Source: Avena insularis
Taxonomy: Eukaryota; Streptophyta; Magnoliopsida; Poales; Poaceae
Length of the DNA: 64,000 nucleotides
Assembly: GCA_023614405.1 (NCBI GenBank)
Contig: CM042694.1
Span: forward strand, 115,380,685 to 115,444,684
Reading direction: 5' to 3'
The notes beneath the pieces are model-generated. The model was given only the letters and a program-made list of their open reading frames with translations, did not search any database and was not told the DNA's origin. Made by a program: the position numbers and the translations under genes. Positions 1 through 11,017 of this stretch are shown in pieces (the stretch's first letter is position 1; each line of letters opens with the position of its first letter).

Positions 1-20
1 TTTACATAAGAGTGAATTTT

Positions 21-418
21 CTGAGCAGGAGCTCAGTGCACAGACATATTTAGGTTGTTCATACGTGATTTAATACCCACACTAGGCTTTTTTCCCTATC
101 AAACAAAATCCCTTTTTTGTATCCTCATACAACTATTGTTTTGAAATGAAACTTTGCAGTTCAGTCAAAACATTTGAGATACAAAAAGCGGAAAATATTT
201 CAATTTTTTGAACACTAAATATATTTAAATGTTTAAAGAATTTTTTGAATCTTAAATGTTCTACAACTTAAATTGGGAATAAAATTCAAACTATTTTTCT
301 GACATTCTAGTTGGCCATTTTTAGGAATCTACAAAGTTTCAAATCCCTTTATCATATAGTTTTGGAGATAGAAAAAAGAAAAAGAAAAAGTATGAGTGTG
401 CATTGAGCACCTACTCAA
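21..418. mobile_element. Non-autonomous terminal-inverted-repeat element, copy 1
   Basis: The left end begins CTGAGCAGGAGCTCAGTGCA and the right end, read in reverse complement, begins TTGAGTAGGTGCTCAATGCA, giving inverted ends of about 22 bases with a few mismatches around an AT-rich, non-coding 350-base interior. The flanks (GTGAATTTT on the left, TCAAATTTT on the right) are similar but not identical, which hints at a decayed 9-base target duplication as made by Mutator-like transposons. Family assignment is an inference. Confidence 0.5.
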
Positions 419-939
419 TCAAATTTTTTCCATACATGCCTACAACCAACTATGTATTATAAGTATGAGGTCTATGATGGTATAAATAAAATAACCCCTC
501 CCTCAATTTTGTGGTTTAATAACAACAAAATGTAACAAGTGTTCAATGACATAAGAAATGAAATTCTAAGGTGACATAACCCAAGGAATATTTACAAGTC
601 TATACTAAAAGATAATATCTCCAAGGAAGGAGGTACATAACATGGCTAGATTCGCAGTTTGTAATGCTTTTGGTCATTTAATTTGGCCTTTGAGCCCATA
701 AGATGGTGTGTAAATCCCTGTAACTATTGAAGTTTGAATAAAGAGGGGGATGATGCTTAACGAAAAAAATCTGAAAGATTGTACAGAAGCAGGACTATTA
801 GGAGCAGGGTTATTAATGGTTTTAGGATTCTAGTCAATCTCTATTTTCTCTCCACCTAATCCCTATCTATCTCCAATAATGGGAAGCATGCAACTCGATG
901 ATACCACGACCATGTCAAAACTTTTTTTTGCGGGAAAAA
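419..939. other. AT-rich non-coding stretch, nothing recognised
   Basis: No coding pattern, terminal repeat or RNA gene was seen. The same sequence is present at 36699-37214 with only small homopolymer differences, for example an extra T and G near 37100. Confidence 0.5.
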
Positions 940-1340
940 TGTAATTTATTATTAACTTATAGGAAGGATACAATCCTCACTTACAACATCATTCAGTTCT
1001 GGCGGGAAGGTTTTGATACAAGATTGTGTTCTATGCATCGATCTCACCATTTTTGCCACAATATGACTAGCTAAATTTTGACTACGGTATATATTCCTAA
1101 ATTTTCTTTAATATTTAGCCTAGTGCACTACGGCCGAGCTATAAGCATCCTTCGTTATGATCAAGTTAACTGCATGTTCGCAATCATACTCCAGTTGGCT
1201 CCCTGTACCAGTTCAAGGCCAGTTTGAGGCCCTCCTCACATGCCGGAAATTCTGCCTCCAAAGCTCAAGAGCGCTTAAATAAAACTATGTGTACCGTAAA
1301 AATTACTTCTCCTTTCCGACCATGCAAGATCATACAAAAG
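940..1340 (-). pseudogene. LINE 3' end remnant: RNase H-like domain, copy 1
   Basis: Minus-strand translation of about 1200-1320 gives a stretch with the pattern ALEAEFPACEEGLKLALNW, which is the characteristic core of the RNase H-like domain at the C-terminus of plant LINE polyproteins. An in-frame stop lies just upstream of the ALEAE core. A run of eight T on the plus strand at 924-931 lies where the poly(A) tail of a minus-strand LINE would be. The element is heavily 5' truncated and degraded. It is probably independent of the larger LINE at 5274-8043, since unrelated repeats lie between them. Confidence 0.6.
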
Positions 1341-1925
1341 TAGTACATCGTCACATCCGAAGCTAACTGCAGTCTTAACTACGTGGTTTGATATTTAGGG
1401 CTCCACTTTCATAACCCAGATCTTTCACTAACTTCTCAACTCTGATCCTTCACTAACTTGTACAATCCTGCAAATCAACGAAAAGCTTTTAGACAACCTA
1501 TGTAAACAAGAAAATTACATTATTTTGTTTCCTTGGGAGGAATAAATTTAGCTCAAACATTTACCTCAGGTGCTAGATTAAGATCTTGGGCCATATTCAT
1601 CTTCTCCACAACATAATTTACATAAAGATGAAAATCTAGTTTGTACTGTGGACAAAGAGACAAAGATTAAATTCTCCACAATTGCAATCGGTAATCATAC
1701 ATCATTAGATTCATATACAGAAGGCTAAAAATTAAGATACCTGCAAGGTAATCTACTTATACACCCATTTCTTATACTTGGCGTCAAAAGTTGTCAAATC
1801 TTGTAGAGTAAGGCAGCTGCAAGGGTCATATTTTTGTTCATTGTATGGATACTTAGTCTCGTAACCGGACACATACACTAACTACTATAAACTAGTGTTC
1901 AGTTAGTAAACCAAGAAAATATAGC
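1341..1925. other. Non-coding stretch, nothing recognised
   Basis: AT-rich sequence without a coding signature. It may include more of the decayed LINE tail at its left edge. It is shared with 37626-38210. Confidence 0.4.
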
Positions 1926-2294
1926 ATGTGGAAGCAAAGTGTACGTCGATGTTCAAATAACAGTGTTCCAAATAATGTTTTGACAATAAGAAAATTATAT
2001 TCTAATTGTAAACAACAACCACGTCATTGGTCTCAAACAAAATGTGATAGACTGGAGATGCAACCTAGTAGAACTGGGAACTCATTGAAACAAACTAAAA
2101 ACTCTGAGAACTCAGTTCGCTTTGTTTCTTTGCCTCTAAAAAAAGAGTCAGCTAATGTAAGTATTACTAATGTGATTGTAATATATGATTATGGCACATG
2201 GATTGATGATTTCTACACTATTCTCTCTAAAGCTAATATTTGGGTGAATTCCAAGGTATATGCTATTCCAGCACAAAATGATGTATCAACATAG
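1926..2294 (+). CDS. Unrecognised 122-codon ORF, copy 1
   Basis: An open frame from ATG to TAG encodes a Ser/Asn/Lys-rich, soluble-looking protein with no transmembrane segment or motif I can name. The C-terminal part (about residues 65-122) has a more protein-like composition, including the stretch IVIYDYGTWIDDFYTILSK. The corresponding frame at 38211-38579 is the same length, with differences confined to the first few codons where two bases were gained or lost. No promoter or splice signal supports expression. It could be an exon fragment captured by a transposon or a chance ORF. Confidence 0.2.
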   Translation: MWKQSVRRCSNNSVPNNVLTIRKLYSNCKQQPRHWSQTKCDRLEMQPSRTGNSLKQTKNSENSVRFVSLPLKKESANVSITNVIVIYDYGTWIDDFYTILSKANIWVNSKVYAIPAQNDVST

Positions 2295-2620
2295 TTATGT
2301 GCTTGCAAGTGGTAAATGCATCCAATCGTTATGGCAAGTACCACAAATTTCAAACAAATTGGTACAGTCGGCGCAAGGATTAGGGCAAGAGAGAGAACAT
2401 GTGTTAGAGAGAATAGACTACTGAATATTGCTTGTCTTCATATTAGACGATACATGCTCCATTTATGGGGCAATACTAGACTGCAGTAGATATCATACAT
2501 GGTCACTTGCCTAATTGGAATGTATTTACATCCTAGGGAATCACCACATAACAGTAATCTCCACGAGCTGGGTACCGACAGAAAAGGCCAACTTCGGCGG
2601 GCGGAGGCGACTGTCAGCGA

Positions 2621-3022
2621 GGGGAAAAACCATGGCGCCAACCAGCGAAACTTCACTATAACGGGAGTGTTTACACAGCCTTGGGATTTTACAGATGCAA
2701 CTTATCCCAGCCGTGACTACAATAGGTATATATAAAGGTGGTAACCTAGGTCATCAACGATCCCTGCTATAACGGGGAGTGTTTACACAACGCCGGGGAT
2801 TTGACAGATGCAACTTATCCCAGCCGGCGGCTTACAATAGGTATATATAAAGGTGGTAACCTAGGTCATCAACGATCCCCGCTATAACGGGGAGTGTTTA
2901 CACAACGTCGGGGATTCCCCTAGGTAAATACCTCTTGTAAGCATCTGTAAAATACCCGGCGTTGTGTAAACACTCCCCGTTATAGTGAAGTTTTGCTGGC
3001 TGGCGCCCGTGGTTTTTCCCCT
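2621..3022. repeat. Foldback repeat enclosing tandem 114-base TATA-bearing units, copy 1
   Basis: Inverted arms of about 80 bases (about 2621-2700 and 2945-3022) carry the same motifs, such as ATAACGGGGAGTGTTTACAC and GGAAAAACCATGGGCGCC. Between them are two direct repeats of about 114 bases, each with a TATA-like block (GGTATATATAAAGG) and another copy of the GGGGAGTGTTTACAC motif. The motif therefore occurs three times forward and once inverted. The first forward copy here is eroded compared with 38911-39318. It could be a foldback transposon or a rearranged LTR promoter. Confidence 0.7.
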
Positions 3023-3256
3023 CTCTTTGTTGGAGAGGGTTTTTCACGTTAAATCTGTGTCCCCTTGCTGCGATTTTATTTTCGTTCTTCGTTATTTACA
3101 TGTCGCAAACCTAACATAAACAACAATCCAGATTATATAACAAGGTGAAGTCGTGATAGCTACCTCAATAGGAGTAGACCTCACAAGGTGATTGACCTAC
3201 AAGGCAAAGGTAAGTCAGGTCAAATTGTTCAACATAGACAAAATTGACATAATAGA
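3023..3256. other. Possible LTR-like tail, otherwise unassigned
   Basis: The sequence just right of the foldback (GAGAGGGTTTTTCACGTTAAA and following) resembles the U5 end of some grass copia LTRs, but no CA terminus followed by a tRNA primer site is visible. The rest shows nothing recognisable. Confidence 0.25.
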
Positions 3257-3930
3257 TTATATAATATCACCTACGAATTCACGCATCTCCCACGCATCAC
3301 CCTCTTTGGCATCGCTTCCAAGCACAGTGAGCTTGTAGCTCTGCACTTGATGGCCATTGATTATGCTGTAGTACATATTCATATTTTGGTTTTTAAAATA
3401 AATTTTACAAGCATGATAACCATAGAGGTAACATATTTGCCATCTTCTCTTTGTGCTCAAGAACCATCATGTAATCTAATAGAGCGATCTCTATCTGAAA
3501 ATAAATCATCTTCTGGAAACCTCTATTCGTTATGGCGATATATTTGGCCAACACTCGGTCTACTGTATTCCACCTCTGCCATAAACTCACTCTAGAAATC
3601 CACATATTGATCATCACCTTGGTAGGTTGTCGGGCGCACTCACGAGTAACTCCAGTTGTGGAAGTCGGGGAAAAGGTCTGCGTAGCGAAGCTCGTAGCCA
3701 TCGAGTTTGAGGTTGCAGCGGCCAGCGTAGATGTAATAGGGAACTTGGAGGGGAACCCGAGGAGGAGCTTTTTGGTGTCGGCCTCGCTGTTGAATAGATG
3801 GTACCGAGGGACCATTCTCTGACATCTGCACATGGACTTGGTGCTCCTCCACATAGAACCGGTCCTCCTCCAGATGGGTTGCTGCTACACATAGAACTCT
3901 TTCTTCAAGAGTAGCAAATGAAAATTCCAA
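3257..3930 (-). pseudogene. Small spliced hypothetical gene, broken copy 1
   Basis: An ATG at 3930 (minus strand) opens 96 codons that read through VPYYIYAGRCNLKLDGYELR and end at a good splice-donor sequence, GTGAGT, around 3647-3652. A further stretch with acceptor-like TTTATGGCAG near 3558 leads into codons reading MVLEHKEKMA and then, in the other copy, an uninterrupted frame ending in GDAWEMREFVGDII at 3257. In this copy two bases are missing near 3440 and two near 3367, which break the last exon. I do not recognise the family. The exon structure is inferred only from splice consensus. It may be a captured host gene fragment. Confidence 0.35.
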
Positions 3931-5273
3931 ACCCTAGGAGGAGAGACACTTCTTCCTTTAATTTGGTACTTAAGAAGAGGACAGTACGGTGTCGGCCTCG
4001 ACTAAGTCAACTAGAACTAGGTGGCCAACCTGCACTTGTAATCTGGAAGCGGAACCTTCTGTACGTCACACGTACAACGAGGCGGTAAGAGCAGACATAG
4101 GCGCTAATCCCGGGATTAGGCCTAGGGTCGTCGCAAAACCATATGCCAGGCGCTTGGTCTTGGGATTTTCTTACCCACACGAAGCTATCCTTTTGTTTCT
4201 GTTGGGGACAGGGACAGGGATTCTATCCTTTTATATGCTTTTTTTAGGGATATCCTTTTATATATACTAGATGATACCCGCGCGTTTCCTGTGTATGAAG
4301 AAACATACTCTAGAAATGCTATAGAATAAATGACACAAATTCTCATGTTACTTGTGAAAGCACATGAGGTCCTATAGAATTTATAATTGGTAGACACTAA
4401 TAGTTAACTTGTAATCTTCTATACTATTGATCATTTTGGCTATATTCAATTCACATAATATAGAAGATACTAATGCACTCAAACACATATAGAGTGGTTC
4501 TGAGAAAATGTGAGAATAATATTTTAGAAGTTTTACGGTGATTGACATTTTTAGGAACCGTCCGTCCCCTCTGATCTAATGGTGCTAAAATTGACGGTAC
4601 CAAACTGATAGTACCTGATAGTATAAAAAAGTATGGAACCGGTACCAAAATTGTGCGGGACCAGTACCAACATATTTAATTTATTTTAATTAATAAAGGG
4701 CATTTATGTAATTTTGACAAGTGGCTCCATCTGTCATTGCTCTACCACGGCTATCGTCTCACAAATTACTCTCTAGCAGTCTGGCCGCTATGAATCGCCA
4801 CCGATGGAGCAGGCCACTGTCGCTAGGGGAGGAGGAAGGATGGCCATGGAAGGAGGGGAATCAGGGGATGGGGGCATCGGAGGTCCCTAGGATCTACGGT
4901 GGGGAACCTCGGTGGCGTCGACGAAACAGGGACATCTACAGAAAACGTGGAATGCCACAGAGAATATAGAGGTCAGAATTAACGATATTCCGTCCCTTTT
5001 TATTTTCCCAAGTAGCTAGGCAATTAGTTGCAATTCGCCACGCGAAGATGCTTACCTTTGGGGGAGCAGGACCCCACAACCTGTGTCCTAGACAGCATGG
5101 TGTCCATCAGGTGCCCTGCTCGTGGAGCACATAGAAGTGCTATTATTCAGATCCCACGCCATCTTATACGCACCTCGGACTGTGAATAGTCCCCTTCGAT
5201 CTGGAGCCCTAGCAAGGACATCGACGTCATTGCATGGAGACAGCTTGACCTTGAGATTTTCATCAATATCCGT
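3931..5273. other. Non-coding stretch between hypothetical gene and LINE
   Basis: No gene was recognised. Around 4200-4290 the sequence contains repeated TATCCTTTTATAT motifs and a GATACCCGCGCG segment that resembles transposon ends common in grasses, but I could not find a partner end. The interval 4780-4960 is GC-richer and differs from 41075-41250 by many small indels. Confidence 0.4.
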
Positions 5274-8043
5274 CTAGCAGAAGTGCTTGCGTAGGAGGGA
5301 ACGGTTCCATTCACCTTCATCTGTGATCAGGGCGGCCACTCGTCTTAGTCGACAATCTCCTTGTTCAGATAATGGCCTATATGATGTAGGCCGAGGCAAC
5401 AATGGGTCACGCCAGATTCGTATCTGGCTCCCATCACCCACCCTCCAAAAATGACCTTTCTTCAATAAATCAACCCTTATGTGATAGCCTGCCATCAACG
5501 ACGTGTTACCTGTAAACACAGTATCCTCCAAGCAGCTATTAGGATAGTAACGTGCTTTAAAACCAAGACACATAGACTGTTGGGTTTAATTAGAAGTCTC
5601 CAACCCTGCCTCGCCCGTAACGCTTGGTTGAGAAGGCGAAAGTCATGAAACCCCAATCCTCCACACTGCTTCAGATGAGTAACGGCATCCCAAGATTTCC
5701 AATGTGTTTTCCTCTTTCCCTTTTCTGATCCCCACCAGTAATTCCTAACCATGCGATTGAGATCATCACAGATGCCCAAGGGTAGCTTAAAAACACTCAT
5801 GATATAGGTAGGTATAGACCGTGCAATTGATTTAATGAGAGTCTCCTTTGCTGCCTATGATGAAAAAGAATCGCCCCACTCCATAAACCTTTTCATTAGT
5901 CTCACTTGCAGATTCTGCATTTTCCCCTTCTTTGTTCTCCCACCGGCGTTGGCAAGCCGAGGTATTTTTCTTCAAACTCCGGGTTTTGAAGCTGCAGCAC
6001 GACACGAATCCGATCCTGGTTTTTTTTAGGGCACCCTTGACCGAACATGATTGAACACTTCCCCATATTGATCAGCCGACATGTAGCTTGTGCGTAGTAA
6101 TCAATCACAGTCCGAACTGCCCCTGCTTGTTGAACATCAGCTTTGAAGAAAAGCAAGGTATCATCCGCAAAAAGGAGATGTGAGACCCCAGGTGCTCTCG
6201 GACAAACCTTGACTGGAGTGATATCATGTTGAATAGCACTTTGTCTTAAAAATGCCGACAAGCCATTAGCCACAAGAAGGAATAGGAACGGGGAGAGAGG
6301 GTCACCTTGCGGCAGCCCACGCGACAGTAGGAACGAATCCAAGACAACACCATTGAATTTTACTGAATACCTCACTATGGCGACACATGTCATAATCCAT
6401 TGCACCCAACGAGGAGAGAAGCCTAACTTTCGCATCCCTCGCTCCAAGAAACCCCAATCAACCCGAGTATAAGCCTTTGATAGATCTAACTTGTAGGCAC
6501 AAAAACTCTATTCTGGATCCTTTTCCTATTGAATGTAATGGAAGCACTCAAATGACAAAAGAGCATTATCTGTGATGAGACGGCCTAGGACAAAGGCACT
6601 CTGATTTGGCGATATAATTCCATCTAGGACAGGGCGTAATCTGTTCACTAGACACTTTCATACCACCTTATATATGACGTTACATAAACTGATTGGCCTA
6701 AATTCAGTCACTTTCGTGGGCTGCTTCACTTTGGGGATGAGAACGATGGTAGCATCATTCACCCCAAGAGGCATAACCCAAATCGTGCTTGCATTTTTCA
6801 TTGCACACGACTTTCTGAACCGTGCAATAAGGTCACCCATAACACGACTCTCCCACTGGAGTTACCTTAGCCCCAGGCTACTTCCTCTCGAACCATAATA
6901 GACTAGTATTATTATTTGATCATTGAATCGTTTATTTCTCTTGAAAACGGATTTTAATAAATTACCAGAAGCTTGGATTTCTGCTCCGGCTTTCTTTACG
7001 GGTTGTCCTAATGGGCTATACTCATCGCTCCGCGCCTTGGCGGCCTCTTCCTATTATTCACAGAAACTCAAAACCACCACCAGGAATAAAAACAAACCTT
7101 TTGAGCAGGAAAAGGCATACCAAAGATTTTTGGAAAGACACATTGAAATGGAAGCTCTCGAACCTATTCCGAAGTAAGTTTAGGATGAGGTTTCCGATCC
7201 GGTTGGTGTTCCGACATCCCGAATCGAGGTGGCTCTAAACTCAGGTTTGCCTACCTCTCTAGTTACAGAGAGAGGAAAGGGGCTTCGTCTTTTTAGGTCT
7301 CTGAAAAGCCAGTTGACATGCGATCCAATCAAGGAGGCAGTACTTCTGCCTGAGTTCCTCTAGATCCTACTCGTCGGGATTACCGTGCGGGTCCTAAAGA
7401 ACTCCCTTACTGCCGGTATAACCTCCTCCTTCAGTAGTCCCCAATTCCGTTGAGAAAACCTCGCTGGAAAACCGTCCGGGCCTGTCGCCTTTAAAGGGCC
7501 AATTTGAAATAGCGCGTCTTATATGTCCTTGTCAGTGAAATCTGCACACAGATTTGCATTCATCTGATCAGAAACTTTCTCCTCCAACAAATCTAGGACC
7601 AAGGCAGGATAAAGATTAGGCACAGCTGTAAAAAGGTTTTGAAAATACTCAGAAAACAGCAGACCCATACCATCCTGGCTAGTATAAACATGACCACTGT
7701 CATCAATTAATTGTTTGACTTTATTTTTACGAGCAAGCCAAACAACTTTACTATGGAAGAATTTTGTGTTACGATCCCCTTCCCGTAACCAGTCTATTCT
7801 GGATCTCTGCATCCACATCATCTCCTCTCTGTATAGGAGCTCATTCATACTACCGGTTACCCTCCTAATTTCTTCTCTGTCAACATTCACACGCAAGAGT
7901 TCTTCTAGCTTCCCTCTCAAAGAATCTAATTGCCTTTTGACGTTACAAAATTTGTCCTTGCTCCATTGCTGCAAGTGTTGCATGACCTTGCCTAAGCCAG
8001 ATGAATGTGTCCCAAGTTCGCCTTCGGCCCAGCATTTGCCCAA
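5274..8043 (-). pseudogene. LINE ORF2 (non-LTR reverse transcriptase), copy 1
   Basis: Reading right to left on the minus strand, 8043-7519 encodes the linker between endonuclease and reverse transcriptase (with SRIDWLREGDRNTKFFHSK). The frame then continues with a KATGPDG-type block near 7450. Reverse transcriptase motifs follow: TEFRPISLCNVIYKVV (about 6700-6660), SRGLPQGDPLSPFLFLLVAN (about 6330-6270) and the catalytic FADD box at 6160-6171. A C-terminal zf-RVT-like region with WRVGDGSQIRIWRDP lies at 5573-5274. Frameshifts separate the blocks, and about 600 bases of foreign sequence interrupt the gene before the first reverse-transcriptase motif. The endonuclease start is missing. It is non-functional. 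Confidence 0.9.
6783..7385. other. Foreign insertion in LINE, possibly organellar DNA, copy 1
   Basis: Two LINE blocks that are normally adjacent (FFRTGT at about 7385, then MP-GVND at about 6780) are separated by about 600 bases that do not read as LINE in any frame. Much of the insert has the even base composition and short inverted motifs I associate with plant mitochondrial intergenic DNA, such as CTCTCTAGTTACAGAGAGAG near 7255. A nuclear mitochondrial insertion is therefore a reasonable guess, but I did not recognise a specific mitochondrial gene. The 84-codon plus-strand ORF within it (6923-7177) is unassigned. Confidence 0.4.
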
Positions 8044-8105
8044 GCGTTAGAAATATGCTCAGGCAAGGATGCTTCCCGTGATTGCCCAAGCGTTAGAAAT
8101 ATGCT
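8037..8105 (+). repeat. Short direct repeat, 23 bases twice
   Basis: The sequence TGCCCAAGCGTTAGAAATAT plus GCT occurs at 8037-8059 and again at 8083-8105, next to the point where LINE homology starts. It may be a small local duplication. The same pair is found at about 44327-44395. Confidence 0.8.
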
Positions 8106-8176
8106 TCAGTGTTCTGCATATCATGCCTCGGGGATAACAAAGCAAACGTAAATCTCCATTATCTAATATTTAGAGA

Positions 8177-8440
8177 CACTACAAGAAAATTCAGAAATTT
8201 GTCGTCTGGCCAAAACACACGGAAAAGGATTTTCCATGGACATGCTCACAGATAACTATATCGGTAATGAGAGTTCGGGCAAAAGGGAATTTTACATGAT
8301 CTTTCTACTAGGTGCACATCGAAAGTTTGCCGGGAGCCCACGACGAGCTGTCAGCGAACAAAACCGAGAAGACCGATTAGAACTCAAAAGATATCATGTA
8401 TATGAGTATCAAACGGCCGCTAGGCTGATTGTAGTCATAT
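8177..8440 (+). mobile_element. CACTA transposon left end, copy 1
   Basis: CACTACAAGAAAATTC at 8177 matches the conserved terminus of plant En/Spm elements. It is followed by about 250 bases with the ACACACGGAAAAGG and GAAAGTTTGCCGGGAGCCCA motifs of CACTA subterminal regions. The 3 bases before it are AGA. No matching right end of this family was found nearby, so it is a truncated end or a small deleted derivative. Confidence 0.6.
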
Positions 8441-8906
8441 AGATGTCCTAGTCTTCGGGAGTAAAGCACAATCCCAGGGAAGAAGACGTACGACACAGAG
8501 TCGGTTATTCATAACTACCGTATGCGATCTTTGGTGTCCCGATGCCTACCGTTCCCATGCAAACACATGCTAAATTAAACTTTCGCTAGCTCACTCGTGT
8601 CAATGCACCAACAAGGCAACGAACTACTGTTTTTTTTTCATTAATTAGGCACATCTCTTTGCCCGAAGATATGAGAAGAACGCTAGCTATCTTATTTAGA
8701 TATAGTTCTTACAGCGAAGGTGGCTGATATAGTAGAGAAGTTTTAGTACTCTTGGGAGTACCATACTAGTGCACCTCATTGATTTCCAATTGTCCTTTCT
8801 CGTGGTAATTTTTTTTTAGGAAAGCTGGATTGTATATTTGTTCTTTTTTTATTTTTTTTGTGAAAATTCCACCGATCTAATTAATAACGGTTTTGCTATT
8901 TCTCAG
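8441..8906. other. Non-coding stretch, nothing recognised
   Basis: Shared with 44731-45196. It contains T-rich runs but no coding or terminal-repeat signal. Confidence 0.4.
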
Positions 8907-9118
8907 TCGACTGAGATTTCCTTAAGCCTCATGCACCTAAGAAAAATGCAACCGTCTGTTAAAAAAAAGGTGCAACTGAAACCCAGTTGCACTTTTCTGA
9001 CAGAAAAATGCAATTACACTTTTCTGCTAGAAAAGTGCAACTGGAACGAGTTGCACATTTCTTTTAACTACAGTTGCACTTTTCTTAAGTGATTGAGACT
9101 TAAGAAAATCTCAGTCGA
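8907..9118. mobile_element. MITE with TCGACTGAGATTT ends, copy 1
   Basis: The left end TCGACTGAGATTTCCTTAAG pairs with the inverted right end, whose reverse complement is TCGACTGAGATTTTCTTAAG. The 212-base interior is filled with both orientations of the motif GTTGCACTTTTCT (at least five copies), giving a strongly self-complementary transcript. It is non-coding. The superfamily is not certain. Mutator-like is plausible because of the subterminal repeats. Confidence 0.7.
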
Positions 9119-9956
9119 TCAACGGTACTACAAAGAGGCCTGAAACTAATAAAAATTACAAATAGGTCAAAAGACCCCCTAGCGACGACTACAAACACTA
9201 GCGCGAGCGGAAGGCGGGCCGTCGTTCTCGCCCCTCCAACACCGGAGGCAGGCAAAGCTTGTCTTAATAGAGCTTGTTGTAGTAGACAGACGGAAAGTCG
9301 TCGTACTAAGTCCCCAAAGGACCAGCACACTAGAGCAACAACCATCCCACCAATGATGGCATTCGTATATTGGAAGAGAGTTTCCTGAAAACACACCAAC
9401 GAACACGAAAAACGAACGCAACCCGGAAGATCTGCCGGACACACGACTCCATGCGCCCTCCGTCGGTGCTACATGCAACATCGGAGCGAGGATAGGACGG
9501 GGAGGACCTTATACTGACTTTAGGATGTGTTTGTCGCTTGACAATCCCGAAAAACACATGAAAAACAGTCTAACCAACAAACATAAATCTCCTGCGGCAA
9601 GAGCCATGGTCTGCCACACCTCCAACGCCTCAAGCCAAGCAGAGCGGAGCGGACCAGTAGCATCACCGGCGAGGAACAGAACTCTAGAAGGGTTTTCTCA
9701 GCTGCCGCCACCTTTACTGATTGGACGAGCCAACTGCTGCATGTCCCAGGGTACGGGATGCACAGGAGTAGCTTTTAGATTATCTATTCTTGTATGTGTG
9801 TTCAAATGAAACTGTGGCTTTTAGATCATCCTTTGCATCAAGATGCACACAAAGACAATCCAAAAAACATGATTCCCAAGCAAAATCAAGTGGCCGGCCA
9901 TGACCAAAATTAGCTAGCCACTAAGCTCTCCTCGCTGAAAGGGGACATAATTTATG
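9119..9956. other. Unassigned stretch with overlapping long frames
   Basis: Several frames are open on both strands between 9100 and 9810, the longest being 114 codons on the minus strand with a hydrophobic stretch (AIIGGMVVALVCW). They overlap each other, carry no recognisable domain, and no one frame is clearly preferred, so I do not call a gene. It may be a captured gene fragment. Confidence 0.3.
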
Positions 9957-10026
9957 CTCCCTCGGTCTCAAAATAAGTGACGTTATTTTGTCTAAACAAA
10001 ACTAAGTCACTTATTGTGGGACGGTG
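9957..10026. mobile_element. Short Stowaway-like MITE, copy 1
   Basis: CTCCCTCGGTCTCAAAATAA at the left and the inverted GTCACTTATTGTGGGACGG at the right are the ends typical of grass Stowaway (Tc1/mariner-type) MITEs. The core is only about 30 bases, so the whole element is a 70-base hairpin. Copy 2 at 46257 has the better preserved right end (TTATTTTGGGACGGTAGGAG, then TA). Confidence 0.75.
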
Positions 10027-10579
10027 AATATATTCACTACGCACAAGTTTTATCGGACCATTCCTGACAAAATTTAGATCTATCGCGGCCCTGCATTTAT
10101 CATCTAGACAATACATGCAGTGACAATAACACCACGTAGCACGCACCAAAGAATAATCCTACAGTAGTTTTAAAAGGAAGGTCAAGCTTCCAACTACGAC
10201 GAGTAGCTGAGAGGATTGAGATAGAAGTGTTATTGCCTAGCTATATTTAATTTATTTTTGCAGTCAATACTCTACGTAAAACTTCTGCCATATTTTTTTT
10301 ATAGTAGAGTAATTTTACATTTTACCCCCTAGTTTGACATTAGTGACCAACCCAACTAAGCACTAATTTGACCCGCTTACCCCATTTAGCAGAAATTTTT
10401 CTCCTCGAAATAGGCTTTAGCCCGCTATATTAATATAACAACCAACCAATATAATTATGATATCATAGTTGGGGCCAAAAAGACAAATCTGCCCAAAAGA
10501 AAACAACGAAATCAATGCCAACACCTGCGGTTTGACAAAGGAAGCGAAATGACTCGCCACCGGCGCACCGAAGAATTTC
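10027..10579. other. Non-coding flank of the CACTA element
   Basis: No coding region was recognised. Near 10400-10450 there is a motif group (GGCTTTAGCCCGCTATATTA) that recurs in many grass intergenic regions, but I cannot name the element. Confidence 0.3.
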
Positions 10580-10599
10580 CACCGCTTGTAGAAAAAGGC

Positions 10600-10870
10600 C
10601 CAGTGGCGGCATTCGGAAAGGGGGTTCGTGGCGTTGAACTCGCATGCCACTAACCTCGCGCCACTAACCTCGTGCCATTGGTAGGTCCTAGTGGTGTCGT
10701 CTCCGCCGAACGCCACCAGTAAAAACCGTAGTAGTGGCCTTCATGCTCAACCCGACTATGAAACTACCAGTGGTGTTCGGTCTCTACCAGCGGCGTTCGA
10801 CATACTGCGCTTTTACTATCGGCATAATGGTGGCATTCACGCTGAGCGCCAGCAGTGCTGAAATACTTAA
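10600..10870. repeat. CACTA subterminal repeats
   Basis: Degenerate copies of AGTGGCGTTC, its complement GAACGCCACT and related GCCACTAACCTCG units recur about ten times. Such short alternating motifs next to the terminus are where CACTA-encoded DNA-binding proteins are known to bind. A further cluster at 11860-12045 contains TAGTAGTGGCGTTC and GACGCCACTAGTA. Confidence 0.65.
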
Positions 10871-11017
10871 TTACAATATCTCAGTCAATGGAGCTAGTTA
10901 ATTCAGCTCATTCATTACACAATGAAAATTGTCTTACATGAGAACTAATTGGATCAACTAATGCATGGCGACATAGAAGATGGTTTCAACTACTTAAGAT
11001 GAACATAGAAGATGCTA

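Noticed and set aside
9100..9557. Minus-strand frames with a hydrophobic stretch as a membrane protein gene
   Set aside because: Several frames overlap, no domain is recognisable, and there is no start context or splice support.
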